Positions 46,939 through 55,329 of a stretch of DNA of 60,237 nucleotides are shown one piece after another. Source of the stretch: a virus; the IMG/VR virus record IMGVR_UViG_3300045303_000084, positions 1-60,237 of that record; one strand, given 5' to 3'. Within the stretch, counting starts at the first letter, position 1. Every line of letters starts with the position of its first letter. The position numbers and the translations under genes are program-made. Below the pieces are notes generated by a model. That model had not been told where the DNA came from, did not search any database, and saw only the letters and a list, made by a program, of their open reading frames with translations.

Positions 46939-47514
46939 GTGACAGCAAATGACAGCGCTTTCAACTGGTCCCGGCGGACTGAGCGAGCAGCCCTCCTGGT
47001 TGCTCAGGATGAGCAGACGGACACGGCCATTGCCGCATCAGTTGGCGTCAGCCAGGTCACCATTGAGCGATGGAAGCGGCACCCCGAGTTTGCAGGCCGT
47101 GTCCAAGAGCATCGCGACCTCTGGCGAGAGCAGATCGAGGCCAAAGGTATCGCGGATCGCCAGAACCGTGTCGACGCGCTCAATGACCGCTGGCATCGGA
47201 TGCAGCAGGTGATTGAGGAGCGGGCGTCTGACCAAACGACAGCGCATGTCGCTGGCGGGTCGACTGGCTTGATCGTCCGTGATGTCAAGGGCGTTGGTAA
47301 GGGTGACGACTTTCAGCTCATTGACATCTACAGCGTCGATACAGGGTTACTGAGGGAACTGCGCGAGCACGAGAAGCAGGCCGCGCAAGAGCTGGGGGAA
47401 TGGTCCGAGAAGCGGGAGATCAGCGGCCCCGGCGGCGATCCGATCGAAGTCCGCGCTCGTGACTACCGAGAAGGGCTCGCGCCGTTCTTGCCGCCGGCGG
47501 ACGACGATGCCTAG
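46939..47514 (+). CDS. terS: Terminase small subunit
   Basis: 191 residues from GTG 46939. The N-terminal HTH (TDTAIAASVGVSQVTIERWK) is the DNA-recognition part. The helical middle (HRDLWREQIEAKGIADRQNR) would form the oligomer core. The acidic/proline-rich end contacts the large subunit. The next gene is the large subunit, overlapping by 8 bp. Confidence 0.8.
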   Translation: MTANDSAFNWSRRTERAALLVAQDEQTDTAIAASVGVSQVTIERWKRHPEFAGRVQEHRDLWREQIEAKGIADRQNRVDALNDRWHRMQQVIEERASDQTTAHVAGGSTGLIVRDVKGVGKGDDFQLIDIYSVDTGLLRELREHEKQAAQELGEWSEKREISGPGGDPIEVRARDYREGLAPFLPPADDDA

Positions 47515-48781
47515 CATCGTGCTCGATCGGGTGCCGATGCTCCGTCCCGATCAGGCCATCATTGCCCGTCATCCGGCCAAGCGCAAGGCTGTTTGCATGG
47601 GGCGCCGATGGGGCAAGACTGTCCTCGGTCTCGTGTTGGTGCTCTCAGCGTTGCTGCAAGGGCTCAGGGTAGCCTGGTTGGTCCCCACCTATCGCAACTC
47701 TAATCCGCTCTGGCGAGCCGTTGAGTCGGCGTTGGCGCCGCTCCGGAAAGCTGGGCGGGCGAAGCTCAATCGCTCGGAGCGGTACGTCGAGTTGTGGAAT
47801 GGCGGATTCCTGGGTGTCTACACCGCCGATAACCCTGATGCCATGCGCGGCGAATGGTTTGACCTCGTCGTGACGGACGAAGCCTCGCGGGTGCCCGAAG
47901 CCGTGATTGAGGAAGTGGTTGAGCCCACGTTAGCCGATGCCGATGGCGATCACGTCGCGATCAGTACGCCGTTCGGCAAGAACTGGTTTTATCGGCTCTG
48001 GCAGCGCGGCCGAGAGGACGGCGAGTACACCGCCGCGTTCCGGGCGCCATCGTCGGCCAACCCAATGCCGACGATCCGTAAGGCGTACGACCGGGCGCGG
48101 ATGATCTTTGGTGAGGACTCGAACACCTTCCGTCAGGAGTGGGATGCGGAGTTCGTGGACAGCGGCGCCGTCGTCTGGCTTCGGGAGTGGGTCACGCGCT
48201 ACAGCCTGGATGACGACGACATGGACCGTCGCGTTATCGCTCGCATGCTGTCGTATGACACGGCGAACAAGGATAAGAACACCAACGCTTACAGCGCGTG
48301 CGCTGTGATTGAACTGCTCTCGGACTACCGCGCTCGCTTGCGTCACGTTTGGCGCGAACGGCTCTTGATGCCAAAACTGGTGGCCCGAGTCCAGGGTGAT
48401 GAGACAACGACCGGCGATATCGTCCGCTGGAATCACGATGGCAAACTCCAGGCCGTCGTGATCGAGGATCACGCCTCCGGCACTGGGCTCTATCAGACCA
48501 TGATGGATGCTGGCTCGCCGGCGCTTCAGAACATGCTTGTTGCGTTCCGTCCGACCGGCAGCAAGGATGAGCGCTTTGGACAGGCCGGCGTCTGGGTCAA
48601 GAACGGCGCATTCCTGGTGCCGAGTCCGTCCGATCAGACGCGCTGGCTCCATACCTGGGAGTCGGAAATCTTCGAGGAAGATGAGTTCAAGGATCAGCGA
48701 GACGCCACGGCACAGGGCATCCTGTACTGGGAACACTTGCTGGCCGAGGGCCACCGCGCCAGAATGGGCCACGCCGCATGA
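47507..48781 (+). CDS. terL: Terminase large subunit
   Basis: 424 residues from ATG 47507. ATPase: Walker A (VCMGRRWGKTVLGLVL, residues about 25-40), Walker B (WFDLVVTDEASRVPE, about 118-132), then the SPFGKNWFYRLW-like C motif (ISTPFGKNWFYRLWQRG). Nuclease domain about 235-420, with MLSYDTANKDKNTNA and VVIEDHASGTGLYQT carrying the metal-binding Asp residues. It cuts and pumps DNA into the procapsid. Confidence 0.93.
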   Translation: MPSIVLDRVPMLRPDQAIIARHPAKRKAVCMGRRWGKTVLGLVLVLSALLQGLRVAWLVPTYRNSNPLWRAVESALAPLRKAGRAKLNRSERYVELWNGGFLGVYTADNPDAMRGEWFDLVVTDEASRVPEAVIEEVVEPTLADADGDHVAISTPFGKNWFYRLWQRGREDGEYTAAFRAPSSANPMPTIRKAYDRARMIFGEDSNTFRQEWDAEFVDSGAVVWLREWVTRYSLDDDDMDRRVIARMLSYDTANKDKNTNAYSACAVIELLSDYRARLRHVWRERLLMPKLVARVQGDETTTGDIVRWNHDGKLQAVVIEDHASGTGLYQTMMDAGSPALQNMLVAFRPTGSKDERFGQAGVWVKNGAFLVPSPSDQTRWLHTWESEIFEEDEFKDQRDATAQGILYWEHLLAEGHRARMGHAA

Positions 48782-49002
48782 GGCTTTACAGCATGACCAG
48801 AGACGGCGCCTGGCGCGGCTATACACGCGAGGCGTTCCGAGAGTTGCGGCATGGCCGAGACGTGCGCTGGGCGCTTCGGACACTCTGGAAGATGCTTGGT
48901 CCGGGTCTTCATATCGGCATGATGTCGTATGAGGCCCGGTTTGGCCCGTTCATCCTTGCGCATTGGCGTGGCGGTGAGCAGCGTTGGAAGATTGGCGCAT
49001 GA
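48778..49002 (+). CDS. Small unknown packaging-region protein
   Basis: 74 residues by ATGA overlap with terL. Arg/Trp/Gly-rich (HGRDVRWALRTLWKMLGPGL). Not recognised. Confidence 0.5.
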   Translation: MRLYSMTRDGAWRGYTREAFRELRHGRDVRWALRTLWKMLGPGLHIGMMSYEARFGPFILAHWRGGEQRWKIGA

Positions 49003-49050
49003 GCCTACAAGCGGTCCTGTCGCGCTACCCAGAATATGGTAAAATTGTCG
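48999..49050 (+). pseudogene. Possible abandoned start of the portal gene
   Basis: ATG 48999 (ATGA overlap) reads MSLQAVLSRYPEYGKIV and continues in frame into the HNH gene. The portal now starts at 49751 with (V/M)SVLTSLQGFF. The SLQ segment matches, but the similarity is weak. Confidence 0.3.
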
Positions 49051-49084
49051 CAGTAATGCCGGGCGCTGTTGTAGCAGCCCCGGC
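49040..49084 (+). promoter_or_regulatory. Endonuclease leader (sense orientation)
   Basis: TGG-TAAAAT (-10 at 49040-49045), then a stem GCCGGGCGCTG (49058-49068) with CAGCCCCGGC (49075-49084) and a single bulged C, then GGAGG and GTG 49116. The same order as at the six antisense endonuclease genes. Confidence 0.6.
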
Positions 49085-49115
49085 CCGAACTAGCCTGTTG
49101 TGGAGGCCAGTTGCG

Positions 49116-49763
49116 GTGAGTGTACCACCGACTGGGCGAGCGTGCGTTGCTTGCGGTGAATGGAAGTCAGCCGAGCACTTCTACGGACATAAGCGGGGTA
49201 TCAACGGACTCACAGGTCGTTGTAAGTCCTGCTACCGAGTATACCAGCAGGCTTGGCGTGAAAATAACGCCGCGCTGATGCGAGAGCGCACAAGAGCATA
49301 CAACCGGCGACATCGAGCCAAAAATCCTCGTTTGGCTGTTCAGCGGGCTCAGGCATACCGAGCCGCGAACTACGTTACGGTGATGGCTCGCGAAGCTCGT
49401 TTCCGAGAAGAGAATCGGGAGCGTTTGTTAGCTCGCCGCCGCGAGTTGAGGCAGCAGGCGCGGGAACGCTACACCGCGTATCACTACGCCTGGATCGCTC
49501 GCCGGAAGGCGAATGGCGGATCGTTTACGTCGGAAGAATGGGCGAGGCTTTGCAGCTTCTACGGCGGAAGGTGTCTCGCCTGTGGCCGTGTCGCGAAACT
49601 GACGGTTGACCATGTTGTGCCGGTATCGCGTGGCGGCTCGGACGACATCAGCAATCTTCAACCGCTCTGTGGCCCGTGCAATTCCCGAAAGGGGAACCGG
49701 CGGATTATCGACTACCGTCCGTTCTCGTCACTGCTCGACGGGAGTTGTATGTGTCTGTCCTGA
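49116..49763 (+). CDS. HNH homing endonuclease
   Basis: 215 residues from GTG 49116 with GGAGG 10 bases upstream. Upstream in-frame codons belong to the stub and leader. CVACGEWKSAEHFYGHKRGI...RCKSCYRVYQQAWRE is an N-terminal zinc module, then a long basic helix (about 50-145). HNH core at about 155-200: CLACGRVAKLTVDHVVPVSR, ISNLQPLCGPCNSRKGN. It separates the terminase and portal genes. The portal start lies inside its last codons. Confidence 0.88.
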   Translation: MSVPPTGRACVACGEWKSAEHFYGHKRGINGLTGRCKSCYRVYQQAWRENNAALMRERTRAYNRRHRAKNPRLAVQRAQAYRAANYVTVMAREARFREENRERLLARRRELRQQARERYTAYHYAWIARRKANGGSFTSEEWARLCSFYGGRCLACGRVAKLTVDHVVPVSRGGSDDISNLQPLCGPCNSRKGNRRIIDYRPFSSLLDGSCMCLS

Positions 49764-51382
49764 CGAGTCTGCAAGGGTTCTTTGGAGGGGCATCAACGAG
49801 CCTCAATGGTTCGGCCTATCCGTATCGTGCGCACGTTGCATCACGAGTTACGGCGCAGGATCTCCCGCCCAGGGCGTTGTATGACTTCTTGAAGACGATG
49901 TATCTTTCGGTGGGCGCTTACGATGACATGCGTTTGGGGTGGGCTGCGACCGGCTACAGCTCGCCGTCACTCAAGGCGATCAGAAACCCCGTTACCGCCG
50001 TTGTGGACGTTCTGGGCTCCAAGTTGTATCCCGAGCCGCTGACGGTTACCACGCCGCGTACGCAGGGTTTGACGAGTCAGCAAGAGCGGCAACAGGCCGA
50101 GCAGGACGACCCGATCAAGGCGGCCATCGATCAGGTACAGCTCTGGTCAAACTGGGGACGCGCCAAGCGCAAGCACGCCAGATGGGTCAGTCTGTACGGT
50201 GAGGCGTTCATCAAGGTCGTGGCCGATCCGATCGCTGGCCGCGTCTACTACGAACTGATCGAGCCGCAGTACGTGACGGATTACAGCATCGACGTGCGCG
50301 ACTTCATCACCAGTATCCGCCTCGACATCCCGCAGTGTGACGTGGACCGAAACGGCAGGCGACATTGGGTCCATACCGAGGCGTGGGACAAGGATCTCCA
50401 GAGCGTCCGCATTTGGCGTACGGACGGCATGCTCGATAGCGTGACGAATCGTTCACTGGACGACCTCGGTACACCCGTCATCGAGATGTCTCTCTCAGCC
50501 TTTGGCATCGACTTCGTGCCGATCTGCCGTGCGCCGTTCCGTGAGATTGATGACGGTCGTGCGCTCGGCGCCGTACAGCCGGCGTTAGAAGCCATCATCG
50601 AGGGCGACCTGTCAGCCACCAATCTGCATAGCCTGGTGTTCTCGGACCTGGCCGGCGCGAAGGTGCTCAAGAGCATCGGCAATGACGCGACCGGGCGTCC
50701 GTTCGCGCCGCCCCAGGTTGCTGCCGCCAACGCAGACGGGCAGAACGGCCGACAGACGGACAACACCGTCCTTGTCGGCAAGCGTGAGTTCTGGCGCCTG
50801 CCCGGCAACCAGGAATTGCAGGATGTGATTCCGAACATCAATTACGCCGCCGCGCTCGCTATCCTTCAGGATCATGACCAGCACCTAGAGCGATTGCTCC
50901 CAGCATTGGGCTATATCCGTATCAGCGAAATGTCTGGTGGCGACCTGTCCGGCAAGGCGATCACGTACAAGATGCGCGCCTTTGTGGATCAGGTCGAGGA
51001 AGGACGGAGCAACGTCCTGGCCTGCCTGAAGCAAGCCGACATGATGGCGTTGACGATGGGGCAGGCGGCCGGCATCTTCTCGGATCTCGGATCGTTCGAG
51101 GCTGGCGACTTCGAGCATTCCTACCAGGACGAGCCGATCCTTCACATTTCGACGCTGGACGAGGCCGAGGAAGAACGTACCAGGGCACAGGCTGCGCAGG
51201 CGTACGCGGCGGCTGGCATCCCGATGTCGGTCATTCTCACCGGACCGCTGGAGATGACCGAGGATGAGGCCGCTGAGGTCGTGGACGAAGCGACGGCAGA
51301 GGCAGAGCAAGCCTTCCAGCAGCAGCAAGAGCTGGCAGCCGCACAACCGGCACCGGGAGATGGCAATGGCCCGCCTCAGTGA
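49751..51382 (+). CDS. Portal protein
   Basis: 543 residues from GTG 49751 with GGGAG 8 bases upstream. Typical SPP1/phi29-like portal layout: N-terminal helical/wing region, YSSPSLKAIRNPVTAVVDVL (residues about 70-90), YGEAFIKVVADPIAGRVYYE (clip/stem), a long crown-directed helix, acidic C-terminus. It forms the DNA channel at the capsid vertex and binds the terminase. Confidence 0.85.
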   Translation: MSVLTSLQGFFGGASTSLNGSAYPYRAHVASRVTAQDLPPRALYDFLKTMYLSVGAYDDMRLGWAATGYSSPSLKAIRNPVTAVVDVLGSKLYPEPLTVTTPRTQGLTSQQERQQAEQDDPIKAAIDQVQLWSNWGRAKRKHARWVSLYGEAFIKVVADPIAGRVYYELIEPQYVTDYSIDVRDFITSIRLDIPQCDVDRNGRRHWVHTEAWDKDLQSVRIWRTDGMLDSVTNRSLDDLGTPVIEMSLSAFGIDFVPICRAPFREIDDGRALGAVQPALEAIIEGDLSATNLHSLVFSDLAGAKVLKSIGNDATGRPFAPPQVAAANADGQNGRQTDNTVLVGKREFWRLPGNQELQDVIPNINYAAALAILQDHDQHLERLLPALGYIRISEMSGGDLSGKAITYKMRAFVDQVEEGRSNVLACLKQADMMALTMGQAAGIFSDLGSFEAGDFEHSYQDEPILHISTLDEAEEERTRAQAAQAYAAAGIPMSVILTGPLEMTEDEAAEVVDEATAEAEQAFQQQQELAAAQPAPGDGNGPPQ

Positions 51383-51569
51383 CGCACAGAAGCGTCTGAC
51401 CGCTGCGCAGGCCCGTAAGCGCCGTGCTGCGCTTGGCCCGCCCCTGCGTCTCGATGATGCTGCGATTGCCACAGCTTCCGTGGTCGGGCCTGCCGATATG
51501 CCAGAGGTTGAGGCGTTTACTCGCGCCACGGCTGGCGAGCGCGGCGCGGCGCTGCTGGAGGCACGGTGA
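51366..51569 (+). CDS. Small helical protein, unknown
   Basis: 67 residues from ATG 51366, overlapping the portal end. Basic helical N-terminus (ARLSDAQKRLTAAQARKRRA). Function unknown; possibly a portal accessory. Confidence 0.5.
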   Translation: MARLSDAQKRLTAAQARKRRAALGPPLRLDDAAIATASVVGPADMPEVEAFTRATAGERGAALLEAR

Positions 51570-51772
51570 CTCGCTACGTGATGGCAAAGAAGCGCGATAC
51601 CACCAGTGGTATCGCCTACGATGACGATTTCTGGGTCGATGCCGGTCAGCTCGGCTCGGTCCATGACCTTTGTGGCGAGGGTGACGATGACGAGCCGGCC
51701 ATCCTCGTACCCGATGGCAATGGCGACTATCGCGAGCATCGGCCGGAGACGCGACGGAGGCTCGGTTTTTAG
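51566..51772 (+). CDS. Small acidic protein, unknown
   Basis: 68 residues from GTG 51566, GTGA overlap. Acidic (YDDDFWVDAGQLGSVHD; GEGDDDEPAILVPDGNGDY). Function unknown. Confidence 0.5.
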   Translation: MTRYVMAKKRDTTSGIAYDDDFWVDAGQLGSVHDLCGEGDDDEPAILVPDGNGDYREHRPETRRRLGF

Positions 51773-52396
51773 ATGGCGCTTTCGTTCGACACGGCGACGG
51801 GACGCTACCGCGATGCCGCTACGGGGCGTTATGTGTCCGACGCCTCGGTCAGGTCCGTCGTGGACAGCATCGCGGACGGTGCCTCCGCGCGGATGGCAGC
51901 GGCGTCGGAGCGGATGTTGGCCGGCGACATGCTCCTGGCGGAATTCCAGTCCACGATGATGCGCGAGGTCAAGCTGTCACAGCTCGCAGCCAGCACGATC
52001 GCGCACGGCGGGCAAGCTCAGATGGGCTTCAGCCAGTACGGCGCGGCCGGCAACGCCATCAGGGTGCAGTACGACTACATCCGTCAGTTTGCAGCGCAGG
52101 TTGCCGATGGCACGCAACCGCTCAACGGCTCGCTGATCGCCAGGGCGAAGCAATACGGACAGGCATCGCGCGTGACGTATTCCAAGGAGTACGGCCGCGA
52201 TCAGATGCAGCGCGGTTACGCCTTCGAGCGGAACATCCTCGGGGCCGCTGAGCATTGCTCGCTCTGTCCGGATCTGACGACGCGCGGGTGGGTGCCGATT
52301 GGCTCGCTGCCGTCAGTCGGCAGCCGTCCGTGCAGATCAAACGATCGTTGCCACATCGTCTACCGCAAGGAGCAGCCCGCCTCTGTGGCGGCGTAG
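51773..52396 (+). CDS. Minor head / head morphogenesis (MuF-like) protein
   Basis: 207 residues immediately downstream of the portal region, as expected. Long helical N-terminal two-thirds. The C-terminus carries HCSLCPDLTTRGWVPIGSLP...RPCRSNDRCHIVYR. This CxxC, G-W-P-I-xxLP, then CxxxxxC-H pattern matches the C-terminal zinc-like motif of SPP1 gp7/MuF proteins (usually PxHxxCRC). Thought to help assembly and DNA ejection. Confidence 0.65.
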   Translation: MALSFDTATGRYRDAATGRYVSDASVRSVVDSIADGASARMAAASERMLAGDMLLAEFQSTMMREVKLSQLAASTIAHGGQAQMGFSQYGAAGNAIRVQYDYIRQFAAQVADGTQPLNGSLIARAKQYGQASRVTYSKEYGRDQMQRGYAFERNILGAAEHCSLCPDLTTRGWVPIGSLPSVGSRPCRSNDRCHIVYRKEQPASVAA

Positions 52397-52405
52397 GGAG
52401 GAATC

Positions 52406-52609
52406 ATGGACGTACGGACGCGCCATACTGCGAAGGACTACGGGCGGCTCATGGCCGGTATCGGCCTGTTGCTGCTCGGAATCTTCTTCGCGGTGCTGGT
52501 CTGCTGGATGGTGCTCTCAAAGCAGGACAGCAAGCTCTATGAAGCCGATAACGTGGTCTGCGTCTCGCAGCCATTCAGCGTGCAGTGCTTCGAGCGGAAG
52601 CCACGATAA
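52406..52609 (+). CDS. Single-span membrane protein
   Basis: 67 residues behind GGGAGG. Basic N-terminus, one hydrophobic helix (LMAGIGLLLLGIFFAVLVCW) and a small polar domain with two Cys. Function unknown. Confidence 0.5.
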   Translation: MDVRTRHTAKDYGRLMAGIGLLLLGIFFAVLVCWMVLSKQDSKLYEADNVVCVSQPFSVQCFERKPR

Positions 52610-52615
52610 CGCAGT

Positions 52616-52629
52616 AAGGGAGGTGATCC
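52616..52629 (+). promoter_or_regulatory. Near-complete anti-16S ribosome binding site
   Basis: AAGGGAGGTGATCC, before GTG 52633, matches the complement of the usual 16S rRNA 3' end almost completely. It implies very high translation of the following structural gene. Confidence 0.7.
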
Positions 52630-52632
52630 GAC

Positions 52633-53364
52633 GTGGCTGACTTCACGACGATGCGTTTTGAACTGAATACTAACTCCAACGCTTCGCCAACATGGACGAC
52701 AGTGCCGGCGTCTGGCTCGGGTACTGGTCAGGAGTTGCGGTTCTCTGATGTCAGCACGGCGGGCTCTACCGCTTCTGCGTCGTGGCCATTTGTAACGCGC
52801 CCGACTTCGGGCACCGCCGGCGTTGACTACCTCTACGTCTTCACGGCTGACACGACCTCGCTGGGGTCTATTGGTGGCGGCACATCAACGCCGGCCGCGT
52901 TCTCGAACGCAAACTATCTGGAGTTCCGGCTCTGGTGGGACAACGTCGGGACGTTCGCCAGCGCGCCGATCTACACGGCGTACCCGACGACTGCCCACGG
53001 CTCGGTGACGCGCGGCGACGGCTCGCTACTCGGCGGCCATGCCACGGATACCGGTGGTACGGCGCGCTCCTACCTCAAGGGCGCAATGTTCGGCCGGGTG
53101 GTATCGGCTGGCGCACCGGCCGCCGCTGTCGGCTCAGCCCCGACCGTGACCGATGGGACGACTGGAGCGGTTAGCCCGACCGCCGGCGCGAACTGGAGCA
53201 CGTACCAGGGGCTTCAAGGCGATAACGATTACCTTCAATTCCCATCGACCCCGGCAGCGACCACGCAGGATCAGCTAAATCTGATGATCCGTCTTTTCAC
53301 TGGTGCGAATATGAGTCCAGGCACTCACACGCCAGTGGTGAGCGTGAAGTACACCTGGACGTAG
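52633..53364 (+). CDS. Abundant structural protein, unknown
   Basis: 243 residues from GTG 52633. Thr/Ser/Gly/Ala-rich beta sequence throughout, with internal strands (TYQGLQGDNDYLQFPSTPA; NYLEFRLWWDNVGTF). The strong ribosome site and low-complexity beta composition suggest a head decoration or tail-fibre-type virion protein. No family recognised. Confidence 0.55.
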   Translation: MADFTTMRFELNTNSNASPTWTTVPASGSGTGQELRFSDVSTAGSTASASWPFVTRPTSGTAGVDYLYVFTADTTSLGSIGGGTSTPAAFSNANYLEFRLWWDNVGTFASAPIYTAYPTTAHGSVTRGDGSLLGGHATDTGGTARSYLKGAMFGRVVSAGAPAAAVGSAPTVTDGTTGAVSPTAGANWSTYQGLQGDNDYLQFPSTPAATTQDQLNLMIRLFTGANMSPGTHTPVVSVKYTWT

Positions 53365-53374
53365 TTTGCAAAGA

Positions 53375-54121
53375 TTACACAGATGGCTTTTGAGGCAGTC
53401 CGCGATGATTGAGCGCGCGAATCTCAGCGATAAGCGGTACGCGAGCGGCGAGGGTTTCGTCGCTGACCCATCGTGGGGCTTTGCCTCCGCGCGTGTATCC
53501 GAGGTCGCTGAGAGCCAGCACGATCTCTGCTTGCCGATGCTTGATCTTCAAGTACGGCAGGAGTCTTCGGCAGAGACGGACTGCTTCGGTGCCACCCGCA
53601 TACCAGTTCTGCACTGGCTTGTGGATACCCGGGCGAACGGCTCTCGGAGCGGTCAGGTATCCGCCGAACGTCTTTGCTACCCACTGCATAACGGGCTCGT
53701 AGGTATTCGCCATCATCAGTCGGCAGTGCATGCTCTCGTTCCCGGTGCTCGGGCTCGTCGTCATGCGGACAGTAATGGTGCCCTCGCCATCGATCAGGCC
53801 GGCGAAGTAGATGAGATCGCGCTCGTCGTCTGGAATGATGACCGGGACGTTTTCTGCGGCGCTCTTGCACTCGAAGCTACAGAACCGTTGCGGCTTGGCC
53901 GCGTTCGGTGCGTGCGGCCGGAACTCGGCGCCGCATTGCTCGCAGGGCATGACGACGGTGTGTCCTGTCCCCTTGAGCGGCGACGGACGGCCCTTGCTGC
54001 CGACACCACGGCATGTCGCGGAGCAGTAGCGGACGGCTCGTTGCTTGACGCGGAACGGCTCAACGAGGAACTCGGAGCCGCAGACCTCGCATGTGCGGGG
54101 CATGGTACGCTTTTGGGGCAT
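53375..54121 (-). CDS. LAGLIDADG homing endonuclease with N-terminal zinc knuckles
   Basis: 248 residues from ATG 54121 with GGAGG upstream. Two zinc knuckles (CEVCGSEFLVEPFRVKQRAV...CSATC and CEQCGAEF...CSFEC) form residues 7-90. The LAGLIDADG helix, YFAGLIDGEGTI, is at about 104-115, followed by a single typical alpha-beta core. One motif implies action as a dimer. It shares the knuckle module and leader with the HNH cassettes although the nuclease fold is different. The stop codon is TAA, 10 bp beyond the upstream gene's stop. Confidence 0.88.
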   Translation of the reverse strand: MPQKRTMPRTCEVCGSEFLVEPFRVKQRAVRYCSATCRGVGSKGRPSPLKGTGHTVVMPCEQCGAEFRPHAPNAAKPQRFCSFECKSAAENVPVIIPDDERDLIYFAGLIDGEGTITVRMTTSPSTGNESMHCRLMMANTYEPVMQWVAKTFGGYLTAPRAVRPGIHKPVQNWYAGGTEAVRLCRRLLPYLKIKHRQAEIVLALSDLGYTRGGKAPRWVSDETLAARVPLIAEIRALNHRGLPQKPSV

Positions 54122-54147
54122 CAGATCCTCCAACGGTCTGGTGTCAC

Positions 54148-54197
54148 GCCCCGGGCTGTTTCTACCAGCGCCGGGGCTTCATCGTGCCTGAAGTATA
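54148..54197 (-). promoter_or_regulatory. Endonuclease leader
   Basis: Minus strand TATACT (complement of 54192-54197, without the TG), a GCCCCGG/CCGGGGC stem (54148-54154 with 54171-54177, inner GCTG/CAGC), GTGACACC, GGAGG, ATG 54121. Confidence 0.6.
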
Positions 54198-54220
54198 CCG
54201 TCTACCAGGAGGGATGACCG

Positions 54221-54475
54221 ATGCCAAAGAAAGACGATGCGCCCGAGCTGACCGTCTGCGACGGCTGCGGGATGGAGCGCGACGACGTGAACGGCGACGG
54301 CTACTGCCCGGCCTGTGCTGAGCGCCGCGCCGATGATCCACAGGTCACGGTGCAGGGTCGCGCGCTGACCGTCTCCGAACTGGAGATGCAGGCCGAGGAC
54401 GACGAGCACCTGGCAGCAGCGCTCAAAGGCGATAGCGTGCAGGATCAGATCAAGGTGGCAAAGGCGGATCGGTGA
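54221..54475 (+). CDS. Small zinc protein with acidic tail
   Basis: 84 residues from ATG 54221. CDGCGMERDDVNGDGYCPAC at residues 13-32 is a zinc ribbon, followed by an acidic helical tail. Function unknown. Confidence 0.5.
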   Translation: MPKKDDAPELTVCDGCGMERDDVNGDGYCPACAERRADDPQVTVQGRALTVSELEMQAEDDEHLAAALKGDSVQDQIKVAKADR

Positions 54476-54690
54476 ACGAGATGGGTCAGTGTCGGGATTG
54501 CCGCTGGTGGGAAGTTTCCGCGCAGGAGCAGGATAGCGGTAAGCGATTCTGTGGCCTGGCTACCAGTGACGATGGCGTGGCGCTCCATACGGAAACACCG
54601 TTTTGGGCAGTAGCAACAGATGGCGGCGAGGCGGTCGTCTTTACGAGTCCAGACTTCGGCTGCGTCCAGTTCGAGAGGAAAGAATCGTGA
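54472..54690 (+). CDS. Small Cys-containing protein
   Basis: 72 residues from GTG 54472, GTGA overlap. CRDCRWWEVSAQEQDSGKRF then CGLA and CVQF give one Cys4 site, as in the common CxxCxxW phage proteins. Function unknown. Confidence 0.5.
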   Translation: MNEMGQCRDCRWWEVSAQEQDSGKRFCGLATSDDGVALHTETPFWAVATDGGEAVVFTSPDFGCVQFERKES

Positions 54691-54782
54691 GCGCCGTTGC
54701 CGATGTCCTCAAGACGATGGACCCGGCCGCCCTGCGCGCCCGTGTGACAGGTCGGCCGTGGTGGCGGGTGTCAGTCATCATC
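54688..54782 (+). pseudogene. Abandoned 5' part of the gene now starting at 55379
   Basis: GTG 54688 (overlapping the previous stop) reads about 31 residues ending LRARVTGRPWWRVSVI and then enters the antisense strand of the HNH gene. The intact copy at 55379 contains MHARLKGRSYWRMRFI: 7 of 16 positions are identical and most others are similar. This is the clearest duplicated gene start in the window. Confidence 0.6.
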
Positions 54783-55301
54783 GCCAACGACATCGACGTA
54801 GCGATGCTCGAATTTGGGTCCATAGCGCCAAGTTTGCCGGTGTCGCTCCGGGTCTGTCCGGGCGAAGTGTCGATCTCCCGTAGGCAAGCGTCCTCGCTCA
54901 GAAGCGTCAGCCATGTTGTCAGCCTGGGTGCCGAGCGAGAGATGCCGAATGTTGCAACACGGGGGATTGTCGCACGCATGCCGGACCTTCAATCCGGGAG
55001 GAATCGGACCGTACGACAACTCCCAAGCCACTCGGTGAGCCTTAGCAGGCCGGCTATTGACGCTGACCTGTCCGTAGCCTCGCCCATCGGTCGCCCCGAT
55101 CCATACGTGGCACTCATTGGGCGTTCCGAGTCGCACCTTGTCCCAGAACCGATCTGCAATAGGGACTCGGCGGCTCGAATGGAGACTGTCGCGGCAGCCC
55201 AGACTGCAAACCTTGCCTCGATTTCCACGAATTCTCGACGGTGTCGTGGTGAAGGTAGATCCGCAGTATGCGCAGTCTCGCGTGATAGGATTTGGACGCA
55301 T
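54771..55301 (-). CDS. HNH homing endonuclease (HNH_3 type)
   Basis: 176 residues from ATG 55301. Zinc knuckle CAYCGSTF...CSLGC at 10-35, DRFWDKVRLGTPNECHVWIG at about 50-70. The catalytic core is VRHACDNPPCCNIRHLSLGT followed by QADNMADASERGR, a textbook HNH_3 signature. Antisense cassette with the shared leader. The stop is the complement of a Ser codon in the stub at 54688. Confidence 0.88.
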   Translation of the reverse strand: MRPNPITRDCAYCGSTFTTTPSRIRGNRGKVCSLGCRDSLHSSRRVPIADRFWDKVRLGTPNECHVWIGATDGRGYGQVSVNSRPAKAHRVAWELSYGPIPPGLKVRHACDNPPCCNIRHLSLGTQADNMADASERGRLPTGDRHFARTDPERHRQTWRYGPKFEHRYVDVVGDDD

Positions 55302-55329
55302 CGGAAGTACATCCCTTCTGGTGCCACGT

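Noticed and set aside
5057-55301. Cassettes as group I/II introns or inteins
   Set aside because: The endonuclease genes are mostly antisense to the invaded genes. No splice-junction sequence, intein motifs or ribozyme core is visible, and a complete gene start is present to the right, so no splicing is needed.
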